Shown here in pieces: positions 38,901-53,900 of a stretch of DNA of 64,000 bases (position 1 is its first letter; each line of letters opens with the position of its first letter). Below the pieces are notes generated by a model. It saw nothing but the letters and a program-made list of their open reading frames with translations. It did no database searches and had not been told where the DNA came from. The translations under genes were made by a program, and so were the position numbers. The stretch is from assembly GCA_004794785.1 (NCBI GenBank), contig SJOL01006490.1:1069516-1133515 (forward strand), read 5' to 3'. The DNA comes from Opisthorchis felineus (lineage: Eukaryota > Platyhelminthes > Trematoda > Opisthorchiida > Opisthorchiidae).

Positions 38901-41900
38901 GTTCGAAAGTCCACGGTACTACTTACACAAAGGCGGTAAACCTCAGTAGTCCACGTTCATGGTGTCAACACGTGCGCAAGTCTGTCACTGGCCGACGCAG
39001 CGCTGTGTCAATGTCCACAGACCGACCAGACAACGGCCGAGCGAAATGTTGGCTCGGTGGTGTGGGACGCAGTCGTCCTTTCTGAGGTTAGTCTCCTGAT
39101 CCTGATTGGCGGTACGGCCACACGGAAATCGTGACAAAAGTCAGAGCAGGCACAGCAGACGGGGCACGAACAGGCATCGATATGTAGGTCAATGGCGCGC
39201 AAATACCTGCTAGTGTCGGATGGGGTGGTCTTTGCGGCAAGGTGAATGGCGGGTACGGAGGGACGGAGTAAACAAATGAACGGGGAAATTGTCATGACTT
39301 CAGACTAGATTCAGTAGGTGGTTCCCATTAATTCCTTAGTTCCCAAGGTAAAACACTCTACATCGACGAGATATCTAGATGTCTACAGAAAGCGGATCTT
39401 CGTGTGAGGCTGAAAGAACGGAATGGAACCCAAGCATGAAAACCCCTCATGCTGAAAGGCCATCAACAAACTGCGTTGAAAAAAAACGTTTGCTAGACAA
39501 TGGCAGACGCGGATTTAATGCCAGGCAAAATCAGTGAAGCATCCCTCAACCTTGGTGCCCCTTGGATAAGTTGACCAAAGGTTATCTGGAATGGGGCTAA
39601 TAAAAACCACAATGTTTAATTCATTACGAAGCAAAAGAAATTACTGTGGTTTAGTATGACCCTTTATGTAAGGAGAATCCTCAGGTTTTTGTGTGGTTCG
39701 TAGACCGTGTGGGGTAGAATAGAAACGGAAGCGATTCTTGAGGGCTAGACTACTACCAGGGACGATGCGAAAAAAATCCGGAACAATTTCCAACACTAAA
39801 ACAGCTTTTTGCGGTGTTATCGAACCACCAGACTTCCCATTTGATAAATGCCCAAAGCGGTACTACACAATGGAGAGAATACACTGTTCTTGCATGCATC
39901 ACTTTGATTCTCTTCGAAAGTGCGATCACACTTGAGAATCCTTGGGCGACGAAGAAGTCAATAGGTAGTGGGTATTGATAGGGTATTAATAATGTGAATG
40001 TAAGCCTTCAGTTAGATGTTAAAGGTAATTTTTAAGGGCCATCTACAGTTCACATTTCATGCTGCAGTTTCGAAAATTGAGTGTGCAGTTCACCCAAATG
40101 GTAATATTTATCTCGTTAGGGCCATCTCAACCACAGCGTGAGACGATATCTGACTGGGTATAAATTATTTTGATCGCCCACAGAGCCCGAATGCGAAGAG
40201 AAGAGAGCATGTGAACAGATGCAATCACACTGTAGTTGAAGATGGACAATCCAACCAATATCTGGAAAAGAAAACCAGGGAACAGGGACACAGGATATTG
40301 TTCATGCCATTTACCACAGTTCTCGTTGGTGAACTAGCGACTATTCAAGGGGGGGGGCACGGTGATGCTGTAACTTTTAGCTTTGACCATAGTGATGCTA
40401 TGTTTTCAGTGGCAACAAACGTCATGCTACCATTTAACCTGCTCTGAAGGAATATCCGTCCACGAGGAAACCACCAGAGTAAAACCCTGAGTAGCGAAAA
40501 CTGCAACACTTTGAAATGTTGCGTGACAAGATTGTGAAAGTATAACTGCTATGACAATTGGTAAATTGGAGGTGGACTTCGCAAAACTTACCTATTTAAC
40601 AATGCGGTCGGACCTCTACTCAGGATGGTGCAGAGAGACCGGTTATGCGACCCTTAGGTTAAGCTTGAAGTAAACTGAACAGCAGTAATCTCAGGACGTT
40701 AGGAAGTCGTCGTCATTGCAAAGCAGAATCAACGACATTTACAGAAACACAACACGAAATGGCGCAAAAAACAACAGAAATATCTAGGCTGAACACGAAG
40801 GAACTCCGCAATCACCTTGATTCCCTGAGTGGTGCGCCGTATTTCAACAACCATTCCAGCCAACAGGCAGTTGTACGCCTCTTCCCCAATGTGGTCTTCG
40901 AAGAGCTCAACATATAATGCAGTGAGCAGTGTTTTCAGTGGGTTGAAGAAAGCCAATGGACTAAAAAAATACAATATCAGAAGATAAACCATATTTATTG
41001 AATAACTGAGTTATGAGTAGGTTAGTTGTGTTTCGACAGATTATGTGCCGCGTGAATTCGTATTTGGAAGTTTGAGAAAAGAACGAGGGTTTGGTTACCG
41101 CCAGATAGTCCTTACCCTTAAAAATGTGACAAGCGACACAACCACCGGGCAGATGGATTTCGGTTTAGCAACTATGCGCAGGAGCCAAGAGGGGCACGAC
41201 TGCTAACCGCAAGTTTGATGTAATCAAAGTAACAAGAATCCCATCAATTCTTCCGTTGAAGCTATTTTCGGTATACAGCCGCCATACATTTGTGCGATGG
41301 TTAGTCCGTAACCTTTGTTTGGTTCGCGGAAGTTTGAGCTTTCAGCCAATTATTGTTGTATCGATAAATACGAAATCTTAATCCTAAGCATTGTATCGAA
41401 GCGAAGGGGAATGTTTGTGAGATGATTTGTATGTCTGGCATGTAATGTCTGAGCTTTCTAGGCAATTTTGATAGAATCTGGGCGCAAGTTACCAAGGGCA
41501 ATTTCACAGATTCGTCCGGTGTCATGTATACCTGTTGCAATAGATGGAGTCTCCAGTGTCGCGCGATTCGTGCACAAACGGAAGCATTATTTCTCAAAAA
41601 CACTTGAGTGATTCACCGTGAAGCGCTTGCATTTCGGTGAATAAACTTGATGGGGGAAAATTGAAAGTCACCCAGCATATTTGCACAGCCGGTTTGGAGC
41701 AGTAAATTAGCTAGAGTCGAGTCACTTGCGCTTACTATCAGACTGGTGGTGACCAAGGAACATAGTTCAGCATAGGAATCTGATTCAGCTATAAATGTCA
41801 TATCCCTAAATAACCGGTACCCATTTACAGCCACAAAATGGATGGTGTGGTAGTAGCGGATAAAACGAAACCACAAGAGCCACAAAACAAGCGTTATCTT

Positions 41901-44900
41901 AGCGACAAACCTACCGGTAACATAACGCACACTAAATAAAGAAGTTATTGTGACCGAATGAACCTCATTTACTTAATGGATGAAAGACATCCAGAGGATG
42001 CTCAAGCACACAGGTGACAAAAGGCGAAGATGTTGCTACACCGAGTGACGGCACAGAGGACATCCTGTAGTTTGTTTCTGTAAATAAGCATTGTTGACTA
42101 TGTATACCGTTTTGGCTCAAAAGCAATTCAGTGGTTACTCCCCATAGCTTCTCAGGGAATAATTTAATTGGCTTCGATAAGTTGGAATGAGTAAAACAGT
42201 CTGGGTAATCATTCAGAACAACGTTTCACGGAAGCCCTCTCGGCAAACAAACGAACCAATCGAAATGATGGTGTCTGGTATTCACCTACTTCAGTGACAC
42301 TTATTCAAACGGGGCCACAAAATAGCATCTGTCAAGCCAATCATGGCGGTTCAGCTTGCTGATACAAGATCCCGTGAGCTTATTTATGTTCAAATCCCTC
42401 TTCTTTGAATAACCCTGTCCCTGCGCAAAAGAGCGTAAGGCGACTGGGATTTCACTCGTAGTAGAACTCATCAGCAGTGGCGGGATCTGATTTCCGGGAA
42501 CTTGACATCCTAGGCGAGCGTGTTACCAATATTCCACCAGCGCAAATCTGAAGCAATCGAATCATCAAGTTTGAGCCGGCGAACGTTCTCTGGCTTGGAA
42601 AACAGAGGGATGTATACAAAAATTCGACAAATCCCACAACTACCTACAACCCTATCCACATGATCAACACACATATCCTAAGAATCCACCTGACCCGACA
42701 CGCAACCGGATGGCGTTGTGGTCAGCTGACACGGTAGCCCAGTAACAGGTCTTCGTTTCGCTGCCCCTTTCCTGGGAGTCTGTCACTGGAGAGCATTCCT
42801 AAATTTGATCTCATACTTAAACAGCGTATTTATGTGATCGGTGAAGATATGGATTATGGGCATCTGGCTACAAACATCAAGTTTAATCAAGAAGTGGAAG
42901 ATAAATGTCTGATTGTCCAACGGCCAATAGATTTCGTTCGCCATTTTTAACGGAGCTAGGAAAACGTGATCTTTTAATTCTACACAAGACCAATGCAGAT
43001 CAGATGCAGGTCAGATAGAGGAGGGCTTCAGTTGTCCTATGATGAATCTTTAGCATATATTGTGAGAATCTAATAAAACTTTATGTACACGGAATGTGTG
43101 GGAATACCATAAGGCAATTTGCTTACCAATGCCCGGGCAATGGTTACGGTGCAGGATGCAAAATCTCGAAATATAAGACCTTTTAACTAATGGAGAGAAC
43201 ACTATCAACAAAACAGTCCAAATGTGAATCATCAGCTCGTTGATTTAAGTGCTAATTTCAGTGTTGTGCTCGCATGGCTATGCGAGCTGGTGGCACTTTG
43301 TGTGTTTAAGCGGCTTCGTGAAGGAGATTCAACCAATAATAAAAGCCACTACATTCAATGAAAGCTTTTGAATCGGACGATCAGACCAAACAGCATAACT
43401 GAGCCGGATTCGAACTGCTGTGAGAAAATACTATTATTTGTCGAAGGATTGATCACCTCCGAATCGGCTTTGGATGACGGGGAGTAGTTCGGGGTATCAA
43501 GAATTGTGCACCACAGCGTAGACAAACAAAAAATGTGCCCAAGAAACCTCATAAGCGCACGAAAAATTCCGCCGAAAATGTCCGAAATGAGGATATAGGT
43601 GAACACAGCGCTGCAGGGATTTTCACGCCGTACGCGATAATGAAACAGTGAGTGGTGGCTGATCAGATGATCTGTTCGCCGGCGAACTACCATCTGATCA
43701 ACCACCAGTAAACACACCCAAGCTACCCTTATTTCGACAAATTGAAACAGTGAGTGTATGTTTGTATGTTTTAGCTGCAAACACTGCCGGACGACCACTC
43801 CGGAATACCAGCCCACCAACAGCACGTACTGTCAGATCCCTTGAATTCATGTCGAGCGATATGGCACGTACTGTTTGACAACGGTAAAAATAAAAAGAGT
43901 ATGAAGCCTCCTCCAACTCACAAGCTAAAAGCGCTTTTGACTGACCAGAATGTAGCACAGAATCTCACTGTATTAGGAACGACGCCAGTCGACAAGTTTC
44001 CCACTGTCTGTACAATTCTGATTCATCTGATTCTGACAAACTTTAGTGACTGAAATGTTTAGCAAACTAAAACGTCGCTTCTTATTCAAAATAATTCCAA
44101 ATCTAATCTTGAGCAACTTTAGTGTTACCGACCCCAATAGATAATTTTTGAAGGATCCTTTCATTCTTCGGGTCTCGCTCCAAGCGTATGTTCAACAAAG
44201 AGTGATGAGTCCGATTGACGTAGGCCTTGGAGTTGAAGGATCTGGGTATTAGCCTATTTGGAACCCTAGAACTTTGTTGTAACTGTACAGTTGTTAAAGA
44301 AATCATTGAGATGGGTTTGCATGCAGTCTAAACCGGCTGAAAGTGAATGCTTCAGTCCAGGGGGGTGCGCAAACGGGGAGAACTGCGTTTGATAAGTTGA
44401 AGGAAGTGAACTCAGGAAAAAAAGACAAACAGTAAACGATTAACTAACCTGATAATGTGAAAGGTAACAAAAGCCTTTGGAAGTCCAAATGAACTGTCCG
44501 GATAATACCATAAACGAGAAAGATCTGTATTGATGAGCAATTCCGGGGCCACAGTTGAGAAACCTTTAGGTCTCGGGTAAATGGTGAAGTCAGTTGCTAT
44601 ATACTTATTTGCTGACGGCAGTGTCATGTCGAAGTCGCACTCCACATTTTGCCAGTCCTTTTGAATATATAGGGGACAGGAAAGGTGGAGCACATAATTG
44701 TGATCAGCACACAGAGAAGTCAAGAACAACTACTAACTCATCAAGAAATTGATTGCTGGACTACAACCAGACAACTGAATCCATAATCTAAATAGCTGTC
44801 CGAAAGGTAGGGTTGTAGTTACATTGTAGTTACATTCATGATTAAATCCATGGCAGTTTGACTGCCTGCTTCTCTCCCCTTGTCCAAAAAGGCAAGGTCC

Positions 44901-47900
44901 TTCAGAACTACTTATCTCGCCGTCTACTAAGAAATATTGCATATTGGATACCGCTCAAAAACCATCCCCTTGCTATTAGGTTACAGAATCGAATTTCACC
45001 TTTGACAAGGAGAGACGCCTGTTAGCAAGTTTACTCCAGAAAATTTATCTTTGTCAATGCGATTCATCATTAAAACTTTTGCGAACGGTCATGAAAACAC
45101 AAAAACCGGTACTGGTCAATGAGATAGTATAGTATAGTGCTCAGTGGAATACATCGTAATACCAGCTGAAATCCCGGGACATTTGCGGACCACATTCTTT
45201 CGCCGTGTGTTCGGCAACAAGTTGGAAAATGTAATTGACATTTATTGAAATAGTTCGCATGATATTCAGAGGTTTACTGTCAGACGCGTGCTTGCAGGTA
45301 CTTTCTGTCTGGGACAGTTGCTCCAATGGATTATGATGCCCAGTAATGATTGCACAATCGCAGAATACAATTCACCGACTTCAATCCAACCGCTGGAGTG
45401 CGGTCACTCCACAACTTGGTATTTGTATCGCATTATCTGATAACAACAGGTACTTCGTAATGACACTCTCGAATAAAAAGGAACTGCTAAAGGTAGAACA
45501 AAGGGTTGCGGAATGCGGCCCGCACCAGGTTCACCTGGCAGATGTGTGCATGAAAGTCTAACCCAAAGGGAATGGAAGACAAATTGTCTAGTCTAGCCGA
45601 GTATGCAGCCGGTCGAATCAGTCTACAAGTTTCATGTTGCGCAAAGCCGGCTTGATATCTTTGAACGGGTTTCCGTCCCAGCGTAGATTTTCGTGGCCAT
45701 TCAGTTGAATTACGCTTACATTTAGGATGAATTTCGGTTGTGGCATTCCCACGGTCGCTCGCAGAATTCAACGTTTGGCTCGTTTTGATGATATCCTTTG
45801 TCGTGCTCTTGACGTGAGTTCAATGGGGGCATAGAATTCACTTGTTTTCCGCCATAATTTCCATCCTATACCTACGTAACCGCATCCAAGCAAAAGGCCG
45901 GGCTTTGTTCCTCCTAGCGTAGCTGACGTGGCCGATAATAAGCATCCGCATTTTGTCCTCGAAATTTTTAGCTGATTAGCTTTAATTTTCAGGTCAGGCC
46001 GAAGATACACGCGCCTGTTAACTTGCACCTCATTAGGTACTGGCAATGCTGGTCTGTTGTGCCATGTGATGTTCTATACCATGTAAGAATTCATTAAAAC
46101 GCACACGCAAAAAGTTCTGATTTCGCTAAGATTGCTCATGTTTCACCGTAGTGGGATGACAGGGTGTAAGGCCTATTTATCCATCCATCTATCATCATTC
46201 ATTAACTCGAGATAGCTTAGTTGTTAAGGGGCTAGCTTACTGGCCAGAAGGTCCATGGTTCGAATCCGACCCCGGTTTCCTGACTGCTCCTGTCTAGGCT
46301 TGGACAACCTATCAGTATCTCATCCCTCTTGCTTGCTTCGGCTGACATGGTAGCTAGGAACCAGAAGGGTTTTACAAATGATGAGTGGATTGGATTCATT
46401 CCCGCCTTACAAAGCACCCGAACTTGGGAATGTCTCATTACCTGGTTCAGTCGCAGTATGATCTCCGTATTTAAGACAATCCTAGTGAGTGACCGATCAA
46501 GATGGAATTGCCGTGCAGGCAACCGGATGTGTTGTTGTATCTGCTGCCATAACGGTGAAAGCCGACGCCGCTACCTACCGTAGAGAAAACCCAGACCGGA
46601 CCAGGCATGAGCTGCGTGTATGAATAAGTGATGAAGCTTGCATTATGCGACCAAAAGACGCGACAACTAATAGTGTGTATTGAGCAAGGTCGTTTGCTGA
46701 TGGCTGGCGTTGGCCAGTTGATGGAAGTTACCAAAGATAAACAAACACACCGTCAGGTCACATGAGAATGAGTAGCCGACCACTACAGATTTCTAAAGAA
46801 TGGAAGCAGTCTGAAAGTGATGCAACACATACAATTCGTTCACGGTTGGTTTGAGGGTTGTGATACTACTCGGTCGTGCAGACCAAAGTGAGGGGTCTTC
46901 TTGTGGTGGGCAGCCAGAACCTGGACCCGAGGAATGTCGCATGCAAGGTGTCGAGCAAGCTCAGAGTTTACTCTTGGCTGAAAGTCGGGTATCATCCAGG
47001 ATGCTTAGTGCCCTCTACCCCACAGTCATGTGTATGGGTGGGCGCCAAAGCAGTAGGAACCCAAGTTTCGTCAGACAGCGATCCCATACGCCATTCGTGT
47101 CATCTGCTGAAGAAATACCGGTTACAGTCAAGCGAAAAACTCATTCCTCGAGCAGCAGTAGTCGATCCAAAGACGAAACAAACAAGAAGGTATTGTACCT
47201 TAGCTCTCTCTTACTCTTACGCTTCAGAGACTAATTCGTTAATCAGCACATTTTCTAAGCAGAAATTTCCATGGTACAGAATATCGATAGCTCTGGTGCG
47301 CTAACTCGTTGTTGGTCTGTTCGAAGTTGGCAGTTGATTTGAAGGTGCTAAGCTTTGTAAAAGCTTGGTATCACGTCATATCAAACCGTACTAAGTGAGG
47401 CTTTGTGAACTCTGAGGTGCATATTCAGCATGTTATCAGTGTACAGTTGTTGATAAACCAAATCAATAATTCAGTGCCATGATCCAATGCAAAGACGGCT
47501 CCCAGAGATTTCGTAGAGAGAGGGAAGGTTGGGTACGACTGCGTTACCTGTATTGTTTTTCCGGGTATGTCCACGCGTAGATAGTGTGTGTTGTGCCACG
47601 GTTCTATGTCATTGCAGTGGGTCTGATACGATCGGCTGACCAGGAACAGTCTGTAGAAATAGTAGAAATGAATCAGATTCCATACTGTTGGTTGGTCCTA
47701 CAAGGTGGATATCAACCGGAACGTAATAAGGGTAAATTGCTTGTGATGTGCCGTTGAAAAAAAAACCCACTGGATATAGAAAAATAGATGTGCACCGATT
47801 CGTTTTTTCATCATTCGCCGGTCCGAATAGTATTGCGTGGTGAATCGGCGGATACCGATCATCGGTTGATTCTCGGCGATATGTGAAAGCATCGTTAGCT

Positions 47901-50900
47901 ACAAACAAAACCGCAATCACTGCAGCACCAAAAATAACGTAACTCTAGCTGCGGCTACGCGTACGTCTCATCCGCCGATGATATCAGCCGACTATGAAGG
48001 ACGGTCACCGTATCTACCCACCCCATCAGCATCCGAAATCAGGGGGTTCGGCGTCAAGTACAACAGCAAACTTAATGTGTAAATTGGTCATTTTATAGGT
48101 GAATGAGCAACCAAAACCGAGTGATTGAAAAAATGAGAAAACCAGTGCACCAGTTTAATACATCACCTGGACGATCTGATTAAACAACGCACACTATAGT
48201 GTTACGTGAAATCAAGCCAGGTGCTCGAAACTTCGACCACCAGCCTGCATAATGAGACCGGACAGGATCCAGCCAGATGTTCCAACGGGTACAGACAAAC
48301 GAATAGCTCTCAGTCGGCCCATTCACATGGGGATATTCACGTGATCCAATTATTCGGTAAAGTTGGTGCCCTTCCACTTTACACACTTTTCCAGTAAGAA
48401 GAAGATGCAAAGCCGAGAACTTTTCTTACCTCAGACGTAGAAGAAGCTAAAAGGTATCAGTCATGAAATTTCAATAAGCGCTGGGATGTTGGGAAGATAA
48501 CAGTTGCGGTGTGAGAACTGTTTTGAACCACAGTTAAGGAAAACGCACACAGTGATTTAGTTGTAGGTATTTAGAGGATTTGTGAGCACGACTATTAGTT
48601 GGTAAAAATCGGGGGACGCAAAACGTGTATTCGAAATTCGTTCGCACCAGGTGTTGTCCACTGTGAAAATTCTCGGCCACGCCGGGATTCGGATTCCCGT
48701 CAGTTTAGTATACGGTGTAAGCTTGTTACTACTACTTGTTCTGTGCAAGCCGGATGTTCCTGAACCATCACACATGAGAAGTGTACAAGGCTCTGATGTC
48801 CGATGCCAGGATAATAGGACCATTCAGGCGAGTGATGTGGATGCGAAGCGCAGAAACCCCGCGACTACTTACAAGCAACCAAGGTATGTAGAAATTATAG
48901 TGTGCATAGCACTATCTGACTACAGAGATCCGAGAGATTAGCGGGTAGTGTAACCGGGACAGTTACTGGGTCGTCGTTCGAGTGGTCGGACGAAGCAACA
49001 CAAACTGCTCAAGCGAAATATGTTTGCCTGCTTAGGCGCGATTAAGTTAACCTAGCGTGTGCTGAAGGAGTGGTAGTAACACGCTAGCTTTGCACATTAG
49101 ACGACCAGACTTCAAGTTTTGCTAGCGCAAGGATATGTATGCAATTCTGATGAACTATAGTAAGAGCTCGGGTTCAGTGCAGCCCAACTTCTTCGGAACA
49201 ATCGAGTCCAGACGTGAGAGAAATGATAGGAAGAAAACACTGAGGACAGTGTACCTCAGTACGTCTTTCTCACCAGATGATGAGGTCTGTTCTATTTTCC
49301 TTAGGTGCACGAGTAAAATGGACTAGTCAGGCTGGGATGTTCTGTTACTATCTTACGAAGGTGTGATTTATGTATGGTTCCAGGAAAGCTTAACGGCCGT
49401 CCTCACTAAAATCACTTTTAATGGTGCATTTGATGTGCACTATTGTAAACTCAGTCTGGCAGAGGTTGATAAAGAGCAGATTTGAAGTCAAGTACACAGC
49501 GCTGGCACCCACACACCCTGAAGTTCACTGACCATTGTGTTGCTAGTTTCGAAAATCCGACAGTGTCCAAGAAGCCCGATGAACTGGCTAACGAAGATTG
49601 GAACCCTCGATGAATGATGTGATAGCTTTATGGGAGCTAATTACGGGACAAATAAGGTAGGCGATCGTTGGTCACTGCGCCAAGATGACGTGATCGTTTC
49701 TTAATTATGAGTTGATAAACGAAAGCCCGATTTGTGTAATAAGAGTCCAAATTCGGAACATTTCCTACAGGTTACAGTAAGTTTAGGTAAACTACGATAA
49801 AACAACAAAAGTTACCTTCTCCCATCCTCGAAAAGCAATTTAGCTTCCTCTCAAAGTTAACATCCCTACACCGTAAGAAAAACTTACCGAGAATTGCTGG
49901 CATGCAAACAACCAAGGACGTCCTTAATCAGTTGAGGTTCGAAAGTCCTTAGCAGGTATGGCCCCCGGAGAACATCTTGGGGAGCAAACCGCTGAATAAA
50001 AAGAGGAATATTTGTCATTTACGATGTCACTAAAGAATACACTCCAACGTAAGACTGATTGTACGACAGATTGAGGAAAACAGTGATACCGAATTGGGTA
50101 TCACAGCCATCCTGGAATCCACTCATCAGATAGTGTATTTAATACTCGGTATCCATCTCAACAACTACTCCGCATTCAGGCGTGTGGCATGAGCTGGAAG
50201 ATCACTAGTGTGGCCAGTTTACGCGAGCTGAGCCTCAGTGGCATAAGTGTGCTATTTTCGTGTCCCAAAGTCCACAGGTGATCTGTTTTTTATAAGATCA
50301 AGGCACACCCCAGACCGATCAGTCCAGTCTAGTCTAGTCAATGCAGTTTGACGTCTATGTACTCCCACCAGATCCGATCTGTATGGCAAAGTAGTAACAA
50401 CAACCTAATGCCGACAACCGGACATTTGTTAAGTTGTAGCACCTACCCGATCCAGGAATTTCACAGAAGAATGGATGTAATTTGCAAAATATCTTAAATG
50501 AAGAAACCATCTGATGAACTAACGAGGGTAATATATCACTGTTTTAAATACTACAATATCCTGAGTGAATAACTTGTATCGTCAAACACGTGGAATATTT
50601 GCTGGGACGTGTTGTAGTTTGGCAAATTTTCCAACATTTCGTCCAAAAGGTACTCTCTGGTTGTTCCATGCATGCTATGGACGTTAATTTGTAACAACTG
50701 TAACTGTAGCAACTACGGATGAACACCAGAAAGTCTGAGACGTTTGACACAGCAAATAAAACAAAGCTTCTGGTTACGGTATGCTGCATACCCAAAGACC
50801 GGCAGGCTGAAATAAATTAGTCTGTTTAGGACACAATTCATGCGCTATCTCCAGCGCGTTTATTATTGGATAATTTTCCTCGTTAGTACCAGGTCATTTT

Positions 50901-53900
50901 GACTAACCAAAACTGAAAAATTACTTGTTTTAAGGCTCTTCCGGGGTTCAAAATTGAGCATAATAGTTTTTGAAAAAAGTCAACCGGTCTGAAAGGACTT
51001 TGTGAGGAAGACTTTGCTCTCAAATATGAATTATGCATCCTAACCAAGCCAACCTATATGAATGACTGGCTCGTCGACTGTGGACAGGATTTTTTGTCCA
51101 AAAGCCATCAAATGTTCTCAACACACACATCAATGCTTCGAATACACCGATAATCAAACGTCCTATGAGCGAATCATCTGCTTTAATTGTTGATAGAGAA
51201 ATATGGATCATTATTAGCGTCCTAAACCGTCCCCGACAAACTAGATGATAACATTGCAGCAACACGAATTTAAGATATTGGCAAAATACCCTGAATTTCC
51301 TGATGTGGGGAGTGGCTTCAGATATCACCAAAATTGTGTAGCTAGCCATTTCAGTAACTTTACCTACCACATCGATCAGTTCAGTCGCCAACATGAAGGC
51401 TTTGGTATGCAAATTGCAGATATGAAACGCACACCAAGCGGTGTGACTGTATGAGTAGGATTATTCAAACTAATTTGCACCTTTGAAGGGTCTGCTTCAG
51501 ATTACTTAATGTCTATGATTGGAACGCTCAATGCAGTCACTATGCGCCCGGAAGCCCTCTCACCATTTTCAGGTGGATACTACCCGGAGAAACAGCCAAA
51601 CGAGTAGCATGTGTAAGACAGACGTTGGTCTAAAATCGGCTGTGGGTAGACCATCTGTTGTCTTATAAGGGGGATTCTATATTAGAACTATCATGAATAA
51701 AAGTGACACAGTCAAAGTTCATTAATTATTCATCTTCAATGGCAACTGTCCGCCTACTCTAATGAGCATTTCTGGATTTTTACGTGGTATATAAAAAATA
51801 AGACGGTGGAAAATAAGTATGCACTTAGGCGATAATTTACCTGGGCGGTTTTATTGGTATTCTGATTTATTACTGGCTGATGAACGTAAATTGTACAAAT
51901 GGTCATCACACTAGCCTACTATTCAGCCTTCCAAACTACTTACATGGAGATTTGTAGCTAGTTGAACGACGTATTCATAGGGGGGTTCTTTGTCCTTGAA
52001 CCGAAAATGCAGATTGTTTAAGGCCTGTGAACAAAAATGAGAAAGCCTGATAGAAGGACCATATGAACAAGAGTGAGACCAAGGCCTCGGCTCGCCTTAG
52101 AGACAAACAACTATGATAAACATAGTAAGATGGTCAAAAGTACGGTTGAGCTAGGATCAGTAGGCCGACGAGCACTGACAAACTTGTACATCCAGGAAAA
52201 TGTACTACTCCTAGCATATCGATCAGTGGCATGGATAACTTTGTCACGTGAGCATACTCGACGTGCGTGAAGTGCATAACTCAGTTCTGTTAGTTGAACT
52301 TTGGTTGTGTCTTGTATGTTACCTACTGTGATTGTTGATACGTTTGGGGTTTATCTAGGCTGGTCACCACACCCCAATTTAGTAAATACACAAACAACCA
52401 CCTCCGCAAGCAAACCTGTAATTCTATTCCTGCTCTTTAGGTCAAACTTTATTTCCATAAAAGGCCACTCCAAACACTAGACTACAACGCTTTCTGGAAT
52501 TAGCTATGAAAATCTTAATTTTTCTTTACAATGTTTCTTACTCGAGGTAAACCATTCACAAGCAGGATGAAAATATACAACGTACATAAAACGCTGACCT
52601 ACGTGCAAAGATTGTGTGCGATGATTAGTTTCAACTATTTTTGTGTACACATTCGGAAAACGCCGCCCAGCAACTCTGATAGATAGTTTAGTCAATGCAA
52701 AAACATCCAATGTCATAACTAAAATTTGGTGAGAGGCCGTTCTGCTGAATGAACAAATGCGCCAAAGTAGAATTGAGACCAAAATCCCTGGCAGAAATGT
52801 GCATTTTTATCTCTGAGGAAGAGAATCATTTTCCATCTGAAGGTAGATTTTCGGTTCCGAACAACTGCGCCATAATATTTTGTGTGCGTTTAATGTATTG
52901 TCAGATAATCGAATTGACAATACGATAACGAATGAATTTCGTTGGCTATTACCTCGTAAAAGAAAAAATTCAACCAATTCTAGTGTGTTTCAACTTTGGG
53001 ACAATAACGTAGCCAGAAAGAGCAACTTCCACAATGACGTTGGTGCTTCACTATCCCACAACAAAACTAGTACTCGGTTGGGTTCAGAGGAATGAGTCGT
53101 TAGAGTGAAATTTTTCCAGCGTATTTCGTCTAGTGGGAACATCCAACTTCGAAGCAGGAACGACGATTCGTTGACACCTATTTGAAGTAGGACAACCAAA
53201 CATCGGTTACGGGCGCGCGCATAAAGACAGAAGATTATAGAGGTTGCCTGCTTGTAGCGTAATACAACCGCTAGGTTCCTACACTCATCCTTCCATTCGT
53301 TTTCTGTAAAAATGGTTTCAAGTGGACTGAGAATTGTACGGTGGTGAAACGCCTGTGTTAATTACTGACGTGTTGTAGAGACGGGTGATAACCATAGCTA
53401 GCCAGTCGCAAATCCCAATACTGATGACTCGAACCGAAGAAATCTTGTGATAAATAGCGGGTCCATGAAATGGTCATTTAGTCATTGTATTGTTCACTCA
53501 GCTGGGCAACTTAATCGGGTAAACATCATCACTGCACCGTAGCACATTCTCTAGTAAGAATAAACCAAGGCGTACTTACCTGGTTTTCGAGGAAAATCCA
53601 CTCTTGCGGTTCCTGACTGCGGAGCATTTTCAGATACTGATATACTTTTGTGACAATGTCATCAGCATGACCTAAGGATCAGCAAGGCACATAACGTTGG
53701 ATTTATAATGTAGAGTGAACCTGTGAACAAATTCGCCGTAAAAACAACCAGGTTAACCAAATGCAGCTCTGTGAAAGCAACAGAGTTTGTCGAAATCAAA
53801 CAAACCACTGACGTACCCAAGCCATTCTCAGTGAGATCCATGCTAAGGATGACCGAAGCGAATCCTTTTCCAGGACGACTTACGCCACAAGATAATCGGT

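Noticed and set aside
43355..43825. 156-codon - strand ORF
   Set aside because: Its middle crosses the foldback repeat, and the composition (many W, C, H, L) looks like chance translation.
46851..47304. Calling either open frame as a defined protein family
   Set aside because: No domain or motif in either frame could be recognised, so it is kept only as an unidentified candidate exon.
50544..50720. - strand segment [14 protein letters not shown], similar to human TAEYLLEEF
   Set aside because: Exon 9 at 49991-49888 already supplies this part with better agreement over its full length, and the segment has no donor in the needed phase.
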